A stretch of 64,000 nt of DNA from Kordia sp. (GCA_002733415.1 NVVR01000004.1:62001-126000); one strand, 5' to 3'. Counted from the first letter of the stretch, positions 53,633 to 62,022 are shown. Notes: generated from the letters alone by a model not told the origin. Numbers and translations: made by a program.

Positions 53633-54094
53633 ATGATTACTTGGAAAGATGTAATACACAATGGAGTTCACGGAAACCCAAAACCAGTTAAAAGAGTTGA
53701 GAAAACAAAATTGGAATGGAGTAAATTACTTACGCCAGAACAATTTAGAGTTACGAGATTAAAAGGTACTGAGGCACCTCATTCTGGAGGTCTATGTAGT
53801 ATTTATGAAACAAGACAATACAATTGTGTGTGTTGTAATACGCCTTTGTTTGATTCTTCTATAAAGTTTAATTCAGGAACTGGATGGCCAAGTTTTACGC
53901 AACCAATTACAGTAAATACTATTCAGTATCATAAAGATGATTCTTTTGGGATGACACGTGTAGAAGTATTGTGTAATACCTGTGATGCACATTTAGGGCA
54001 TGTGTTCCCTGATGGACCAGAACCAAGCGGATTGCGTTATTGTATTAATTCAGAGTCAATGACTTTGCAAACAGAAAAGAAAGGGATTAAGTAA
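53633..54094 (+). CDS. msrB: Peptide methionine (R)-S-oxide reductase
   Basis: The 153-residue MsrB has both zinc CxxC pairs (CVCCNTPLF and CNTCDAHLGHVF) and the catalytic Cys in RYCINSESM. It reduces the R epimer of methionine sulfoxide in proteins. No signal peptide, so cytosolic. It is the first gene of the cluster, preceded by a good promoter. Stop and msrA start share one base (TAATG), indicating translational coupling. Confidence 0.95.
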   Translation: MITWKDVIHNGVHGNPKPVKRVEKTKLEWSKLLTPEQFRVTRLKGTEAPHSGGLCSIYETRQYNCVCCNTPLFDSSIKFNSGTGWPSFTQPITVNTIQYHKDDSFGMTRVEVLCNTCDAHLGHVFPDGPEPSGLRYCINSESMTLQTEKKGIK

Positions 54095-54636
54095 TGAAAA
54101 AGAACAGATTAGAACTATTAACAGTTGGTGGTGGATGCTTTTGGTGTACAGAAGCAATTTTTCAACAAATTAAAGGGGTAGAAAATGTAGTTTCAGGATA
54201 TTCTGGGGGAAATGCTCCTGGGAATCCTACTTATAGAGAAGTATGCTCAGGGTTAACTGGTCATGCAGAGGTTATTCAAGTAAGTTACGATCCTAGTATT
54301 ATTTCTTATGAAGATTTATTAGTGATATTTATGACTAGCCATGATCCAACATCTTTAAATATACAAGGAGCTGATGCTGGAACAGAATACAGATCGGTTA
54401 TTTTTTATCATGATGATAAACAAAAGGAAATTGCTGAAATAGTAACTAAAGAAGTTTCGTCTTTTTATGAAAATACTATTGTAACAGAAATTAGCCCGCT
54501 AATTAGTTTTTATGAAGCGGAAAGTAACCATCAAAATTTTTACAACAAGAATAGTAATCAAGGCTATTGTAAGGTTGTAATAACCCCTAAGCTAGCAAAA
54601 TTAAGAAGGCTGCATGCTGATAAACTGATAGCATAA
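54094..54636 (+). CDS. msrA: Peptide methionine (S)-S-oxide reductase
   Basis: The 180-residue MsrA has the catalytic motif GGGCFWCTEAIF (Cys16), YSGGNAPGNPTYREVCSG, TGHAEVIQVSYDP, TSHDPTSLNIQGADAGTEYRS and the resolving Cys in GYCKVVITPKL. It reduces the S epimer. Cytosolic. It overlaps msrB by one base and stands 16 bases before the thioredoxin-like gene, so it belongs to the same transcript. Confidence 0.95.
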   Translation: MKKNRLELLTVGGGCFWCTEAIFQQIKGVENVVSGYSGGNAPGNPTYREVCSGLTGHAEVIQVSYDPSIISYEDLLVIFMTSHDPTSLNIQGADAGTEYRSVIFYHDDKQKEIAEIVTKEVSSFYENTIVTEISPLISFYEAESNHQNFYNKNSNQGYCKVVITPKLAKLRRLHADKLIA

Positions 54637-54652
54637 TTTTAAAGGAGTAATA

Positions 54653-55252
54653 ATGTGGAGTAAGAGTTATTTTTTAATGATGTTGTTTGTGTCACTAGCC
54701 AGTATTGGTTTGGCACAAACAACTGTAAAAGAGGAAAAAATGAGCACAAGTAATATAGACAATCAAATTATAAAAGCACCAGAATTTAATGTAAAAAACT
54801 GGATTAATGCTGAAGGAAAAAAGACTACCGAAATTAAATTGTCCGATTATAAAGGTAAATTTAAAGTAGTGTATTGCTTTCAGCATTGGTGTCCAGGATG
54901 CCATAGTAAAGGCTTACCAGATTTAAAAAAAATGGTAACTGCTTTGGAGGGGAATGATAAGGTAGTTTTTTTAGCCATTCAGACAGTCTTTGAAGGACAT
55001 CATGCCAATACATATGATAAGATTATTGAGACTCAAAAAAAATATGAGTTGAAAATACCTTTTGGGCATGATGCAGGAGATGATGGAAATTCACGATCAA
55101 ATATTATGACTAATTATAAAACAGGCGGAACCCCTTGGTTTATTTTAATAGATCAGAAAGACAATATCATTTTTGCTGATTTTCATTTAAATGTGGAAGG
55201 AGCGATAGAGGCAATCAAGAGCCTTGACAAAAGCACACGAGGTGTGGATTAA
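54653..55252 (+). CDS. Exported TlpA/peroxiredoxin-like protein
   Basis: The 199-residue protein has a signal peptide (ending near IGLAQ) and a thioredoxin-like fold with CPGC in FQHWCPGCHSKGLPDL (about 82-88). It also shows the cis-Pro GGTPWFILIDQK. The ATG follows a clear AAAGGAG site. It probably reduces or oxidises thiols in the periplasm, possibly feeding the Msr proteins. Assignment to TlpA/AhpC-TSA is solid, the substrate is inferred. Confidence 0.85.
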   Translation: MWSKSYFLMMLFVSLASIGLAQTTVKEEKMSTSNIDNQIIKAPEFNVKNWINAEGKKTTEIKLSDYKGKFKVVYCFQHWCPGCHSKGLPDLKKMVTALEGNDKVVFLAIQTVFEGHHANTYDKIIETQKKYELKIPFGHDAGDDGNSRSNIMTNYKTGGTPWFILIDQKDNIIFADFHLNVEGAIEAIKSLDKSTRGVD

Positions 55253-55291
55253 TAATAAAGTTTTAGTTTTAAGGAAACCTTAACGAGTTGG

Positions 55292-55310
55292 ACCCACTGG
55301 TGGGATTGAA
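55292..55310. repeat. Dispersed repeat, short copy B
   Basis: ACCCACTGGTGGGATTGAA, matching the core of the copies at 36608-36661, 56387-56410 and 58809-58867. Only the core is kept here, in the gap between two genes of the msr cluster. Confidence 0.65.
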
Positions 55311-55324
55311 ACAAATACAATAAA

Positions 55325-55855
55325 ATGAGAAATATACCTGAAATAAAACTATACGGAACGGACGGATGTCATAAAACACATTATTACCAGCTTGTTTTAA
55401 ATGAAACTGGTCTGCCGTATTTATTTTTAGATGTAGAAAAAGATGCTAATCACGCAGAAGAACTGCGTGGTTTGTATGAAAATAGAAAGTTAAATTTCCC
55501 GACCATAACTATAGGAACTAAAAAGTTGCGAAATCCTTATAAGGAAGAACTATACAAGTGGTTGTATAAATTGATACCAAGCATGACTAAAATAGCGCAT
55601 GACAAAATTGATAAGAAGTTTAGGTTTACAATAAATGGAGAAGAAGCTTGGGTAGATTATGTTTTAAAAGGATGTAAAATGTATTTAGTACATTCTGAGG
55701 TTCCTTATGATTTGAGAGGTAGAGGAATAGGAAAAGAAATGGTTTTACAAACGTTTGAAAAGCTCACAGAAGAAGGTTATGAAGCCGTAGCGGTTTGTTC
55801 TTATATTAAAGCAATTGCAGTACGAAGTGAACAATGGAAAACTAGTATCGGATAA
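55325..55855 (+). CDS. Glutaredoxin-like / GNAT N-acetyltransferase fusion
   Basis: The 176-residue protein has two parts. Residues 1-80 resemble a glutaredoxin: IKLYGTDGCHKTHYYQL with one active-site Cys (C-H-K-T) and FPTITIGTKKL with cis-Pro. Residues ~95-176 match the small NATD1/YidJ type GNAT domain: RFTINGEEAWVDYVL, PYDLRGRGIGKEM (acetyl-CoA loop) and CSYIKAIAVRSEQWK. Fusion of these two is unusual. It lies in the oxidative cluster, 4 bases before the second MsrA. Role unknown. Confidence 0.8.
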   Translation: MRNIPEIKLYGTDGCHKTHYYQLVLNETGLPYLFLDVEKDANHAEELRGLYENRKLNFPTITIGTKKLRNPYKEELYKWLYKLIPSMTKIAHDKIDKKFRFTINGEEAWVDYVLKGCKMYLVHSEVPYDLRGRGIGKEMVLQTFEKLTEEGYEAVAVCSYIKAIAVRSEQWKTSIG

Positions 55856-55859
55856 TATA

Positions 55860-56390
55860 ATGAGTAATTTGATTAAAATTGGTTTAGGAGGTGGTTGCCA
55901 TTGGTGTACTGAAGCAGTATTTCAGTTACTTAAAGGAGTAGCGAGAGTGCAACAAGGTTGGATAGCTTCTGAAGGAGAAAACACTGCTTTTTCGGAAGCT
56001 ATTATTGTTAGATATGATCCGAAAATAATTGATTTAAAAACGCTTGTAGTTATTCATTTACGAACTCATAAAAGTACTGTGAAGCTTAGTATGAGAGATA
56101 AATATCGTTCAGCAATATATACCAATTCGAAATCACAAAGCGCTGAGGTAATAGCTATTATTAAAGAATTACAAGCGCAATTTGAGCAGTTAATTATAAC
56201 AAAAACACTTCCTTTTATTGAATTTAAAGAATCGGACGAAATGTTTCAAAATTATTATCAAAATAATCCGACTAAACCATTTTGCAGAACCTATATAGAT
56301 CCTAAATTGAGATTATTGTTAACAAAATTCAGGAAAAACATTGCTTTAGAAGCAGTACCACATTTAACCATATCCTCGGGTAATAATTAA
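55860..56390 (+). CDS. Divergent MsrA paralogue
   Basis: The protein starts at [21 protein letters not shown] (split: [21 protein letters not shown]) and has 176 residues. It keeps the catalytic Cys and the end [10 protein letters not shown], but the GCFW motif is GCHW, YSGG is replaced by GWIAS, and the HDPT/QGxDxG block is missing ([18 protein letters not shown] remains). A changed substrate range is likely. I chose 55860 over the ATG at 55815, which overlaps the GNAT gene by 41 bases. Its final codons come from a copy of the dispersed repeat. Confidence 0.85.
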   Translation: MSNLIKIGLGGGCHWCTEAVFQLLKGVARVQQGWIASEGENTAFSEAIIVRYDPKIIDLKTLVVIHLRTHKSTVKLSMRDKYRSAIYTNSKSQSAEVIAIIKELQAQFEQLIITKTLPFIEFKESDEMFQNYYQNNPTKPFCRTYIDPKLRLLLTKFRKNIALEAVPHLTISSGNN

Positions 56391-56410
56391 ACCCACTGGT
56401 GGGATTAAAC
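56387..56410. repeat. Dispersed repeat, copy C
   Basis: The core AACCCACTGGTGGGATTAA shares its flanks with copy A at 36640-36661. It begins at the stop codon of the divergent msrA gene, just as copy A overlaps the fahA stop. Confidence 0.7.
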
Positions 56411-56418
56411 TAATTAGT

Positions 56419-57636
56419 ATGAAAACAGAAAAGCTTGAAATAATTAATTCAAAAGGGATAAAATTACAAGCCTATTTAGAATTACCTGCAAACCAAAAAC
56501 CTAGTTATTACGCTATTTTTGCACATTGCTTTTCGTGTAATAGTACGTTAACTGCTGTTAAAAACATTAGTAGGTCATTAACCAATTATGGGTTTGGAGT
56601 GCTTCGATTTGACTTTACAGGCTTAGGAAAAAGTGAAGGTGAATTTTCAGAAAGTTATTTTTCTGCTAATGTAACCGATTTGTTAGCTGTACATAGTTTT
56701 ATGGAGGCTAATTATAATACTCCGAGTTTACTAATTGGTCATTCACTAGGTGGTGCAGCTGTACTAGTAGCTGCTTCAAAGTTACCATCAATTAAAGCAG
56801 TAGTAACTATTGGCGCACCAGTCTCTATATCGCATGTAACGCATCTATTTTCTCATCAAACTAATGAAGTTAAAGGTAATGAAGCAATAGAAGTAAACAT
56901 AGGAGGAAGGCCCTTTAAAATCAATCAGGAATTTATTGATGATTTTTATGAAGTTAATTTACCGGATATCGTTAAAAATCTGCGAAAACCAATTTTGATT
57001 ATGCATGCGCCTTTTGATAAAATTGTAGGAATAGAAAATGCGCAACAATTATATCATGATGCTAGGCACCCAAAAAGTTTTGTTAGTTTAAATGATGCGG
57101 ATCATTTGCTAAGTAGTAAAAAAGATAGTTTGTATGTAGGTAATATGATAGGTGCTTGGGTACAAGGTTATTTTCCAAACAAAGGAAACGAAATGCTTGC
57201 AATAAATGGAGAGCAATTGGTAGCACATTTAAATTTATTGGAGGATAATTTTACAACATCCATACAAACTAAAAAACATTCTTTTATTGCTGATGAACCA
57301 GTGGAAATAGGAGGAGATGATTTTGGACCGTCACCATATGACTATTTAAGTGCAGGTTTAGCTGCTTGTACTGTGATGACGTTGAAAATGTATGCACAAC
57401 ATAAGCAATGGGATTTACAACAAGTATTTGTGTATATAACCTATTCTAAAAAACATAGTGACGATTTAAATATCGATATTGAAAAACCAACACGATTTGA
57501 TCATTTGTCTAAAAAAATAAAATTAATAGGTAATTTAGATGATACCCAAATGTTGAGGTTAAAAGAAATAGCTTCAAAATGTCCTGTTCATAAAACTTTA
57601 CAAAATCAAATTATAATTGAAACAGAGGTGCTTTAA
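56419..57636 (+). CDS. Alpha/beta hydrolase fused to OsmC domain
   Basis: The 405-residue protein has an alpha/beta hydrolase (about 1-255: [34 protein letters not shown], nucleophile loop GHSLGG with Ser about 112, DADHLL) followed by an OsmC/Ohr domain (about 268-403: [21 protein letters not shown] region, actual [17 protein letters not shown], with Cys; and CPVHKTL with the second Cys). Such fusions are known. The OsmC part uses two Cys to reduce organic hydroperoxides. It sits in the oxidative cluster. Confidence 0.9.
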   Translation: MKTEKLEIINSKGIKLQAYLELPANQKPSYYAIFAHCFSCNSTLTAVKNISRSLTNYGFGVLRFDFTGLGKSEGEFSESYFSANVTDLLAVHSFMEANYNTPSLLIGHSLGGAAVLVAASKLPSIKAVVTIGAPVSISHVTHLFSHQTNEVKGNEAIEVNIGGRPFKINQEFIDDFYEVNLPDIVKNLRKPILIMHAPFDKIVGIENAQQLYHDARHPKSFVSLNDADHLLSSKKDSLYVGNMIGAWVQGYFPNKGNEMLAINGEQLVAHLNLLEDNFTTSIQTKKHSFIADEPVEIGGDDFGPSPYDYLSAGLAACTVMTLKMYAQHKQWDLQQVFVYITYSKKHSDDLNIDIEKPTRFDHLSKKIKLIGNLDDTQMLRLKEIASKCPVHKTLQNQIIIETEVL

Positions 57637-57682
57637 ACATGCTGTTTCATATAAAAACTAAACGAACTTAAAAAAATAGAAT

Positions 57683-57949
57683 ATGAGTATAGTAGATAAT
57701 CTAAAATCTTATTTTTATAACAAGTCAAAAGAAGTAGCTATTGAAAAATCTCCTGAAGGAATTTGTCCTAATTGTTGGGGGAAAGAAGAGTGGGATGGGA
57801 ATTACTATGCCTTTATGAAAGGGAACGATGGAAACCCATCTACAGAAACATATAATACATTCATCCAAGATGTTGCTAGAAAATTAGATAAAATAACCTT
57901 AGACAAAAACACGTATTTATGTACCACATGTAAGCTTAAATATGAGTAG
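57683..57949 (+). CDS. Small zinc-ribbon-like protein
   Basis: The 88-residue protein has two cysteine pairs, CPNCWGKEEWDG and CTTCKLKYE (CxxC ... CxxC), typical of a zinc ribbon. The middle part is helical. I do not recognise a named family. The end overlaps the start of the following hydrolase gene by 8 bases (ATGAGTAG), indicating translational coupling. Confidence 0.75.
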   Translation: MSIVDNLKSYFYNKSKEVAIEKSPEGICPNCWGKEEWDGNYYAFMKGNDGNPSTETYNTFIQDVARKLDKITLDKNTYLCTTCKLKYE

Positions 57950-58790
57950 TTATTCGGAATATAGAGCAAAACAAAACCAGTTTATAACAGTAGAAGGAAG
58001 TATTTCATTTATTGATGAAGGACAGGGGCCAGTATTGTTATTATTACATGGTATCCCTACATCTGGTTGGTTGTATCGAAAAATGATTCCTTTATTGGTG
58101 TCAGCAGGATATAGAGTAATAGTCCCTGATATGTTAGGTTTTGGTTCTAGTAGCGCTCCAAAGGGATATGAGTTGTATTCAGAAGACAAACAAGCTAACC
58201 GGATAATAGCTTTGATGGATTATTTGAAAATTGATAAATGGACTCATGTTTTTCACGATGCCGCAGGTTTGTGGACATGGGAACTTTGTAAACAGCACGC
58301 TAATAGAATTGAGAATTTGGTAATATTGAATACGGTTATTTATGCAGCAGGATTTAAGCCTCCAATGCGTTTTGGAGATAATTTATTCACGAAAGTTATT
58401 ATGAAACTGTATAGCTATAAATTTCTAAATGCTATTCTTTTAAAACAGCTGTTTAATGGTGGGTTAATTGAAAATAAGCTATCCGAAGAAGATTTAAACG
58501 GATATAAAACGCCATTGTTAGAAGGAAAGGTAAAAGGAATGTATTATTTCATTTCGCGTACTTGTCATAAGCTCCCAGATTATAAAAAAGTGATTTCGGA
58601 ATTAAATATCCCCACGATGGTCATTTGGGGAAAAGAAGATTCTTTTTTACATTGGAAGCCACAAAGTAAAGCTGTTATAAAAGATTTAAAAATAGCTCTT
58701 GAAAATATTCATTTATTAGATGCAAAACATTTTATTCAAGAAGAACAACCTGATAGAATTTGTGAACTAATACGGAACTTCATAAAATAA
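57942..58790 (+). CDS. Alpha/beta hydrolase, haloalkane dehalogenase/epoxide hydrolase type
   Basis: The 282-residue protein has the dehalogenase-like order: oxyanion HGIPTSGWLY, PDMLGFGSS, nucleophile Asp in FHDAAGLW (G-x-S-x-G replaced by H-D-A-A-G), acid in WGKEDSF and His in AKHFIQEEQP. An Asp nucleophile fits haloalkane dehalogenases and epoxide hydrolases, not esterases. It is the last gene of the cluster, cotranslated with the zinc-ribbon-like protein. Substrate unknown; possibly reactive epoxides or halides formed by oxidative attack. Confidence 0.85.
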   Translation: MSSYSEYRAKQNQFITVEGSISFIDEGQGPVLLLLHGIPTSGWLYRKMIPLLVSAGYRVIVPDMLGFGSSSAPKGYELYSEDKQANRIIALMDYLKIDKWTHVFHDAAGLWTWELCKQHANRIENLVILNTVIYAAGFKPPMRFGDNLFTKVIMKLYSYKFLNAILLKQLFNGGLIENKLSEEDLNGYKTPLLEGKVKGMYYFISRTCHKLPDYKKVISELNIPTMVIWGKEDSFLHWKPQSKAVIKDLKIALENIHLLDAKHFIQEEQPDRICELIRNFIK

Positions 58791-58808
58791 GAGTATTAAA
58801 TTCTATAT

Positions 58809-58867
58809 TTAATCCCACCAGTAGGTTTAACTCCCCGTCCCGATAGCTATCGGGATGCCTCGAACGA
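58809..58867. repeat. Dispersed repeat, copy D (complete, inverted)
   Basis: Inverted relative to copy A: AATCCCACCAGTAGG ... GGATGCCTCGAA. The centre holds a perfect 18-base palindrome TCCCGATAGCTATCGGGA (58838-58855). It lies right after the last gene of the msr cluster and could act as a terminator or a mobile noncoding element. Confidence 0.75.
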
Positions 58868-59108
58868 AAAAAGTTATTATATCAATTAAATTTCAAGGTG
58901 CTCATAAGTAAATTGAATTATTTTAGATTTAGTTGAGTTTAAAAATATAAGCATAGCCTTAGTTACGGTTATCTTTTTAAGCGACGAATAGATTTAAAAG
59001 AAACTATTTAATTGTGCATTTTGAATTTTCAATTGATATTATACCCCCAAATAATTACAAATATTTCTTTAGAATAACACCTCAATTCTTCTAAAACAGA
59101 AGACAAAG
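58868..59108. other. Intergenic region, nothing recognised
   Basis: About 240 bases between the repeat and the terminator of the second apbE gene. I see no coding remnant or RNA gene. Confidence 0.4.
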
Positions 59109-59142
59109 CAAAAAGCTTAGTATTTAGACACTAAGCTTTTTG
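59109..59142. terminator. Terminator after the second apbE gene
   Basis: Hairpin CAAAAAGCTTAG / CTAAGCTTTTTG with a 10-base centre. Its A/T edges let it act in both directions. Confidence 0.75.
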
Positions 59143-59169
59143 TTGTTTATATACTATTAACTATATATT

Positions 59170-60150
59170 TTATGGAAAACTATTTAAACTCAAGGTTTTT
59201 AATGATTTTTCTTTATCCTCATATATAAAATACACTTTCAACTCAGGGTGTGTTTTTAACAATTCAGTTACCTTTACTATTCCCATTGCTTTAAAAGCAG
59301 TTGCATATGCATCGGCCACTGCACAAGTAGGAGCGATTACTGAAACACTTAATATATTTGTTTTACTTGGATACCCTGTTTTCGTATTCATAATATGAGA
59401 ATACTTAGCTCCATTTTTATCTACCTTAAATTTACGATACACACCCGAAGTAGCCATAGCAACATTTTCTAAAGCAATTACTTTTTTATGACTTTGTGTA
59501 CCATCATAATTTGGCTCTTCTATTCCAACTCTCCAAAAATTTGAAGAATCAACGTTGATTCCCTTTGCAACAATTTCCCCTCCAATATCAATCAAATAAC
59601 TTTGATGTCCTTTACTACTTAAAAATTCCGAAATTACATCCAATCCATATCCTTTCCCTATTGCATTAAAATCAATAAAGGCATTTTTGGGGTTCATAAT
59701 CTTTCCTTCAGAAATGATTAAATTATTAAAGCCCACAGATTGCATTAAGCTGTCTATTTTTAAGCTATCTAAAGCTCCAATTTTCCCTTCTGGGCCAAAA
59801 TCCCATGCATTTACTAAAACACCAATAGTTGGGTCAAAAAAACCATTAGTCTCCTCGTAAATCTCTTTCGAAACCTCAAATACTTTTTTAAAGTGACGAT
59901 CGATTAAAACTGTAGAGTCCCCCTTATTTATTCTTGAAATATCTGAAGTAGACACATAAGTAGACATCGACTTATTTACTTCTAAAAAAAGACTATCATA
60001 TTGTTTTGAGTAATCTAATGCTGCATCATCAAAAAACTGAATATTGTAGTAGGTTCCAAAAATTTTTCCTGATGTGAAATTATTAATGGGTTTATGCTGT
60101 TCCTTGCAAGCGACAAGGGCTAATAGAAATAGTATTGCTAATTTTTTCAT
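59170..60150 (-). CDS. apbE: ApbE-family FAD:protein FMN transferase, lipoprotein
   Basis: The 326-residue second ApbE has lipobox LVAC (Cys15). Family signatures: FGTYYNIQFF near the start, IDFNAIGKGYGLDVI (about 157-171), DIGGEIVAKG, VAMATSGVYRKF, YSHIMNTKTGYPSK and ADAYATAFKAMG. It transfers FMN to Thr/Ser of exported or membrane proteins such as NqrB/NqrC. It follows a small gene by 11 bases, in the same operon. The only flavinylation partners within sight would be those elsewhere in the genome; no Nqr or Rnf gene is in the window. Confidence 0.93.
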   Translation of the reverse strand: MKKLAILFLLALVACKEQHKPINNFTSGKIFGTYYNIQFFDDAALDYSKQYDSLFLEVNKSMSTYVSTSDISRINKGDSTVLIDRHFKKVFEVSKEIYEETNGFFDPTIGVLVNAWDFGPEGKIGALDSLKIDSLMQSVGFNNLIISEGKIMNPKNAFIDFNAIGKGYGLDVISEFLSSKGHQSYLIDIGGEIVAKGINVDSSNFWRVGIEEPNYDGTQSHKKVIALENVAMATSGVYRKFKVDKNGAKYSHIMNTKTGYPSKTNILSVSVIAPTCAVADAYATAFKAMGIVKVTELLKTHPELKVYFIYEDKEKSLKTLSLNSFP

Positions 60151-60161
60151 TCCTATGTGTT

Positions 60162-60539
60162 TTAATTCATATCAACATCCAGCAACTGTAAACCTGTGTA
60201 GTCCAATAAGTATGGTTGATTTAAATATACCGGATCACCAGTAACATCTTTATTCCCTAATCCAACACCTGCATATAATACTTTTGCATCTTTACTTCTG
60301 GCATGCTCTCGAAAAGTTTCCATCCACACTACATCATAATCTTCTGGAGATGCAGGCAACAAAAACACTTTTACAATTACAAAATAATATTGAGCATTTT
60401 TATCTACACAAACGTATTGCGGGTTTCTTTTCAACTGGCTATTAATTGCCACAAACTCATACCCTTGTTCTTCAAGATCTTCACCAACAATATTCATTGC
60501 TAAATTATGCAGTTCCTGTTTATTAAGTGGTTTTGACAT
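60162..60539 (-). CDS. Small conserved cytosolic protein next to apbE
   Basis: The 125-residue protein has no signal peptide. It shows alternating helix and strand (NIVGEDLEEQGYEFVAINSQ, in parts, then YYFVIVKVFLLP, KVLYAGVGLGNKDVTGDP), loosely like a nuclease-type alpha/beta fold. In related genomes such genes carry the label NqrF (Na+-NADH quinone reductase subunit F), but I see none of the FAD, NAD or 2Fe-2S motifs of NqrF. Its stop is 11 bases before the apbE start, and it overlaps the helicase gene's end by one base. Function unknown. Confidence 0.7.
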   Translation of the reverse strand: MSKPLNKQELHNLAMNIVGEDLEEQGYEFVAINSQLKRNPQYVCVDKNAQYYFVIVKVFLLPASPEDYDVVWMETFREHARSKDAKVLYAGVGLGNKDVTGDPVYLNQPYLLDYTGLQLLDVDMN

Positions 60540-61906
60540 TAAAACCTCTTCCCTTTTTTATTACGTAAATTATAACTTTTATCTCCTCTTGTTTTCGGCT
60601 TCTTGTACTTTTCAGCAATTATGAATTTATAAGAACCTCCTAAATTCTCTTTGGAATTTTTTTCAGATTTCTCATGAAACGCAGGCCCTGGAGCATCTTC
60701 ATCTTTAGGTTTTGTATGTGGATTATTATGTTCAATATGTTTCGGACGTTCCTCAGGAGTTAAACGTTCTGCAATTTCTACTGCTTCAGGAAATTCCATT
60801 TTTGGAATCTCAAAATTCATTAACACTTCAATAGCATCTTTATCTTCTTGCTCTTTTGGCGTTGAAAACAATATGGATCTCCCTTCATGTTCTGCCCTAC
60901 CAGTTCTACCGATACGGTGCATGTAATTTTCAGGAAAGTTTGGCGTATCAAAGTTAATTACATGAGAAATCTCATCTAAATCTAACCCACGTGCCATTAC
61001 ATCGGTAGCTACCAATATTCTATTTTCTCCTTCATCAAACTGACGAATAGAACGAATCCTGTAATTTTGGGTTTTGTTAGAATGTATTACACATACATCA
61101 GAACCAAATATCTCCTCAACAGCTTCAAATAGTCTATCTGCACTTTTTTTATTAGAAACAAAAACCAATACTTTTCTATAGGTTTCCACATCCTTTATAA
61201 TGTGCGCCAGTAAATTTACTTTCGTGTAAAAATTAGGTACATCATAACATTGCTGTTCAATATTATCAAGTGGTGTACCACTTACTGCTATTGATATTTG
61301 ACTAGGCCCATCAAAATAATCGTTTATTAAATCGTTTACATCATCCGTCATTGTTGCAGAAAACATGATGTTTTGACGTTTTGATGGCAATACATCAAAT
61401 ATGTTTAATAACTGAAATCGGAATCCTAAATCAAGCATTACATCAACCTCATCAATTACCAATTTCTGAACTGATTTTAATTGTAAAGCTCTACTAATAG
61501 CTAAATCGTATAAACGACCAGGAGTTGCAACAATAATATCCGTCCCCTGTGCTACAGCCATTTTTTGGGTATTGATATTTGTTCCACCATATACTCCTAA
61601 CACACGAACATTAATATATTCAGCAAGCTTTTCAATTTCTTCAACAACTTGCAACACTAATTCACGTGTAGGAACCAAAACTAATACTCTTGGGTTTACT
61701 TGTTTAGAGAATTTTAAATCTCGTAGAATAGGCATCATATAGGCAAAGGTTTTCCCTGTACCAGTTTGTGCTATACCTACAACATCCTTACCTGAACGTA
61801 CCACATTAAATGCTTCTGCTTGTATTGGTGTTGGATGTTCAAACCCCATATCATCAATTGCGTACTGCAATTGATTGGATAAATTCAAATCTTTAAACGT
61901 AATCAT
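60539..61906 (-). CDS. DEAD-box RNA helicase (RhlE-like)
   Basis: The 455-residue protein has all DEAD-box motifs: Q motif (FEHPTPIQAEAF), Walker A AQTGTGKT, PTRELVLQ, motif II DEVD (not DEAD), SAT, and HRIGRTGRAEHEG. The Asp-Glu-Val-Asp variant is accepted in the family. A basic tail (about 400-455, KYKKPKTRGDKSYNLRNKKGKR, shortened here) helps RNA binding. It probably unwinds structured RNA at low temperature or during ribosome assembly. It is first in a likely operon with the small gene and apbE. Confidence 0.93.
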   Translation of the reverse strand: MITFKDLNLSNQLQYAIDDMGFEHPTPIQAEAFNVVRSGKDVVGIAQTGTGKTFAYMMPILRDLKFSKQVNPRVLVLVPTRELVLQVVEEIEKLAEYINVRVLGVYGGTNINTQKMAVAQGTDIIVATPGRLYDLAISRALQLKSVQKLVIDEVDVMLDLGFRFQLLNIFDVLPSKRQNIMFSATMTDDVNDLINDYFDGPSQISIAVSGTPLDNIEQQCYDVPNFYTKVNLLAHIIKDVETYRKVLVFVSNKKSADRLFEAVEEIFGSDVCVIHSNKTQNYRIRSIRQFDEGENRILVATDVMARGLDLDEISHVINFDTPNFPENYMHRIGRTGRAEHEGRSILFSTPKEQEDKDAIEVLMNFEIPKMEFPEAVEIAERLTPEERPKHIEHNNPHTKPKDEDAPGPAFHEKSEKNSKENLGGSYKFIIAEKYKKPKTRGDKSYNLRNKKGKRF

Positions 61907-61972
61907 TCCTACTTATTTTCAGCAAAGATACTGTTTCTATATTATAGATTACTTATCAAGGGGTAAAAACAA

Positions 61973-62000
61973 AAAAACCGACACATTGCTGTATCGGCTT
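61973..62000 (-). terminator. Terminator after the M43 protease gene
   Basis: On the minus strand, AGCCGATACA / TGTGTCGGT (one or two wobble pairs) followed by seven T, 22 bases after the stop. Confidence 0.65.
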
Positions 62001-62022
62001 TTAATATTATAAAAAATATTTC

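Noticed and set aside
60162-60539. NqrF subunit
   Set aside because: No ferredoxin Cys cluster, FAD or NAD motifs, and about one third of NqrF length.
60539-61906. DEVD in motif II as a sign of an inactive helicase
   Set aside because: DExD variants with Val are accepted in active DEAD-box proteins and all other motifs are intact.
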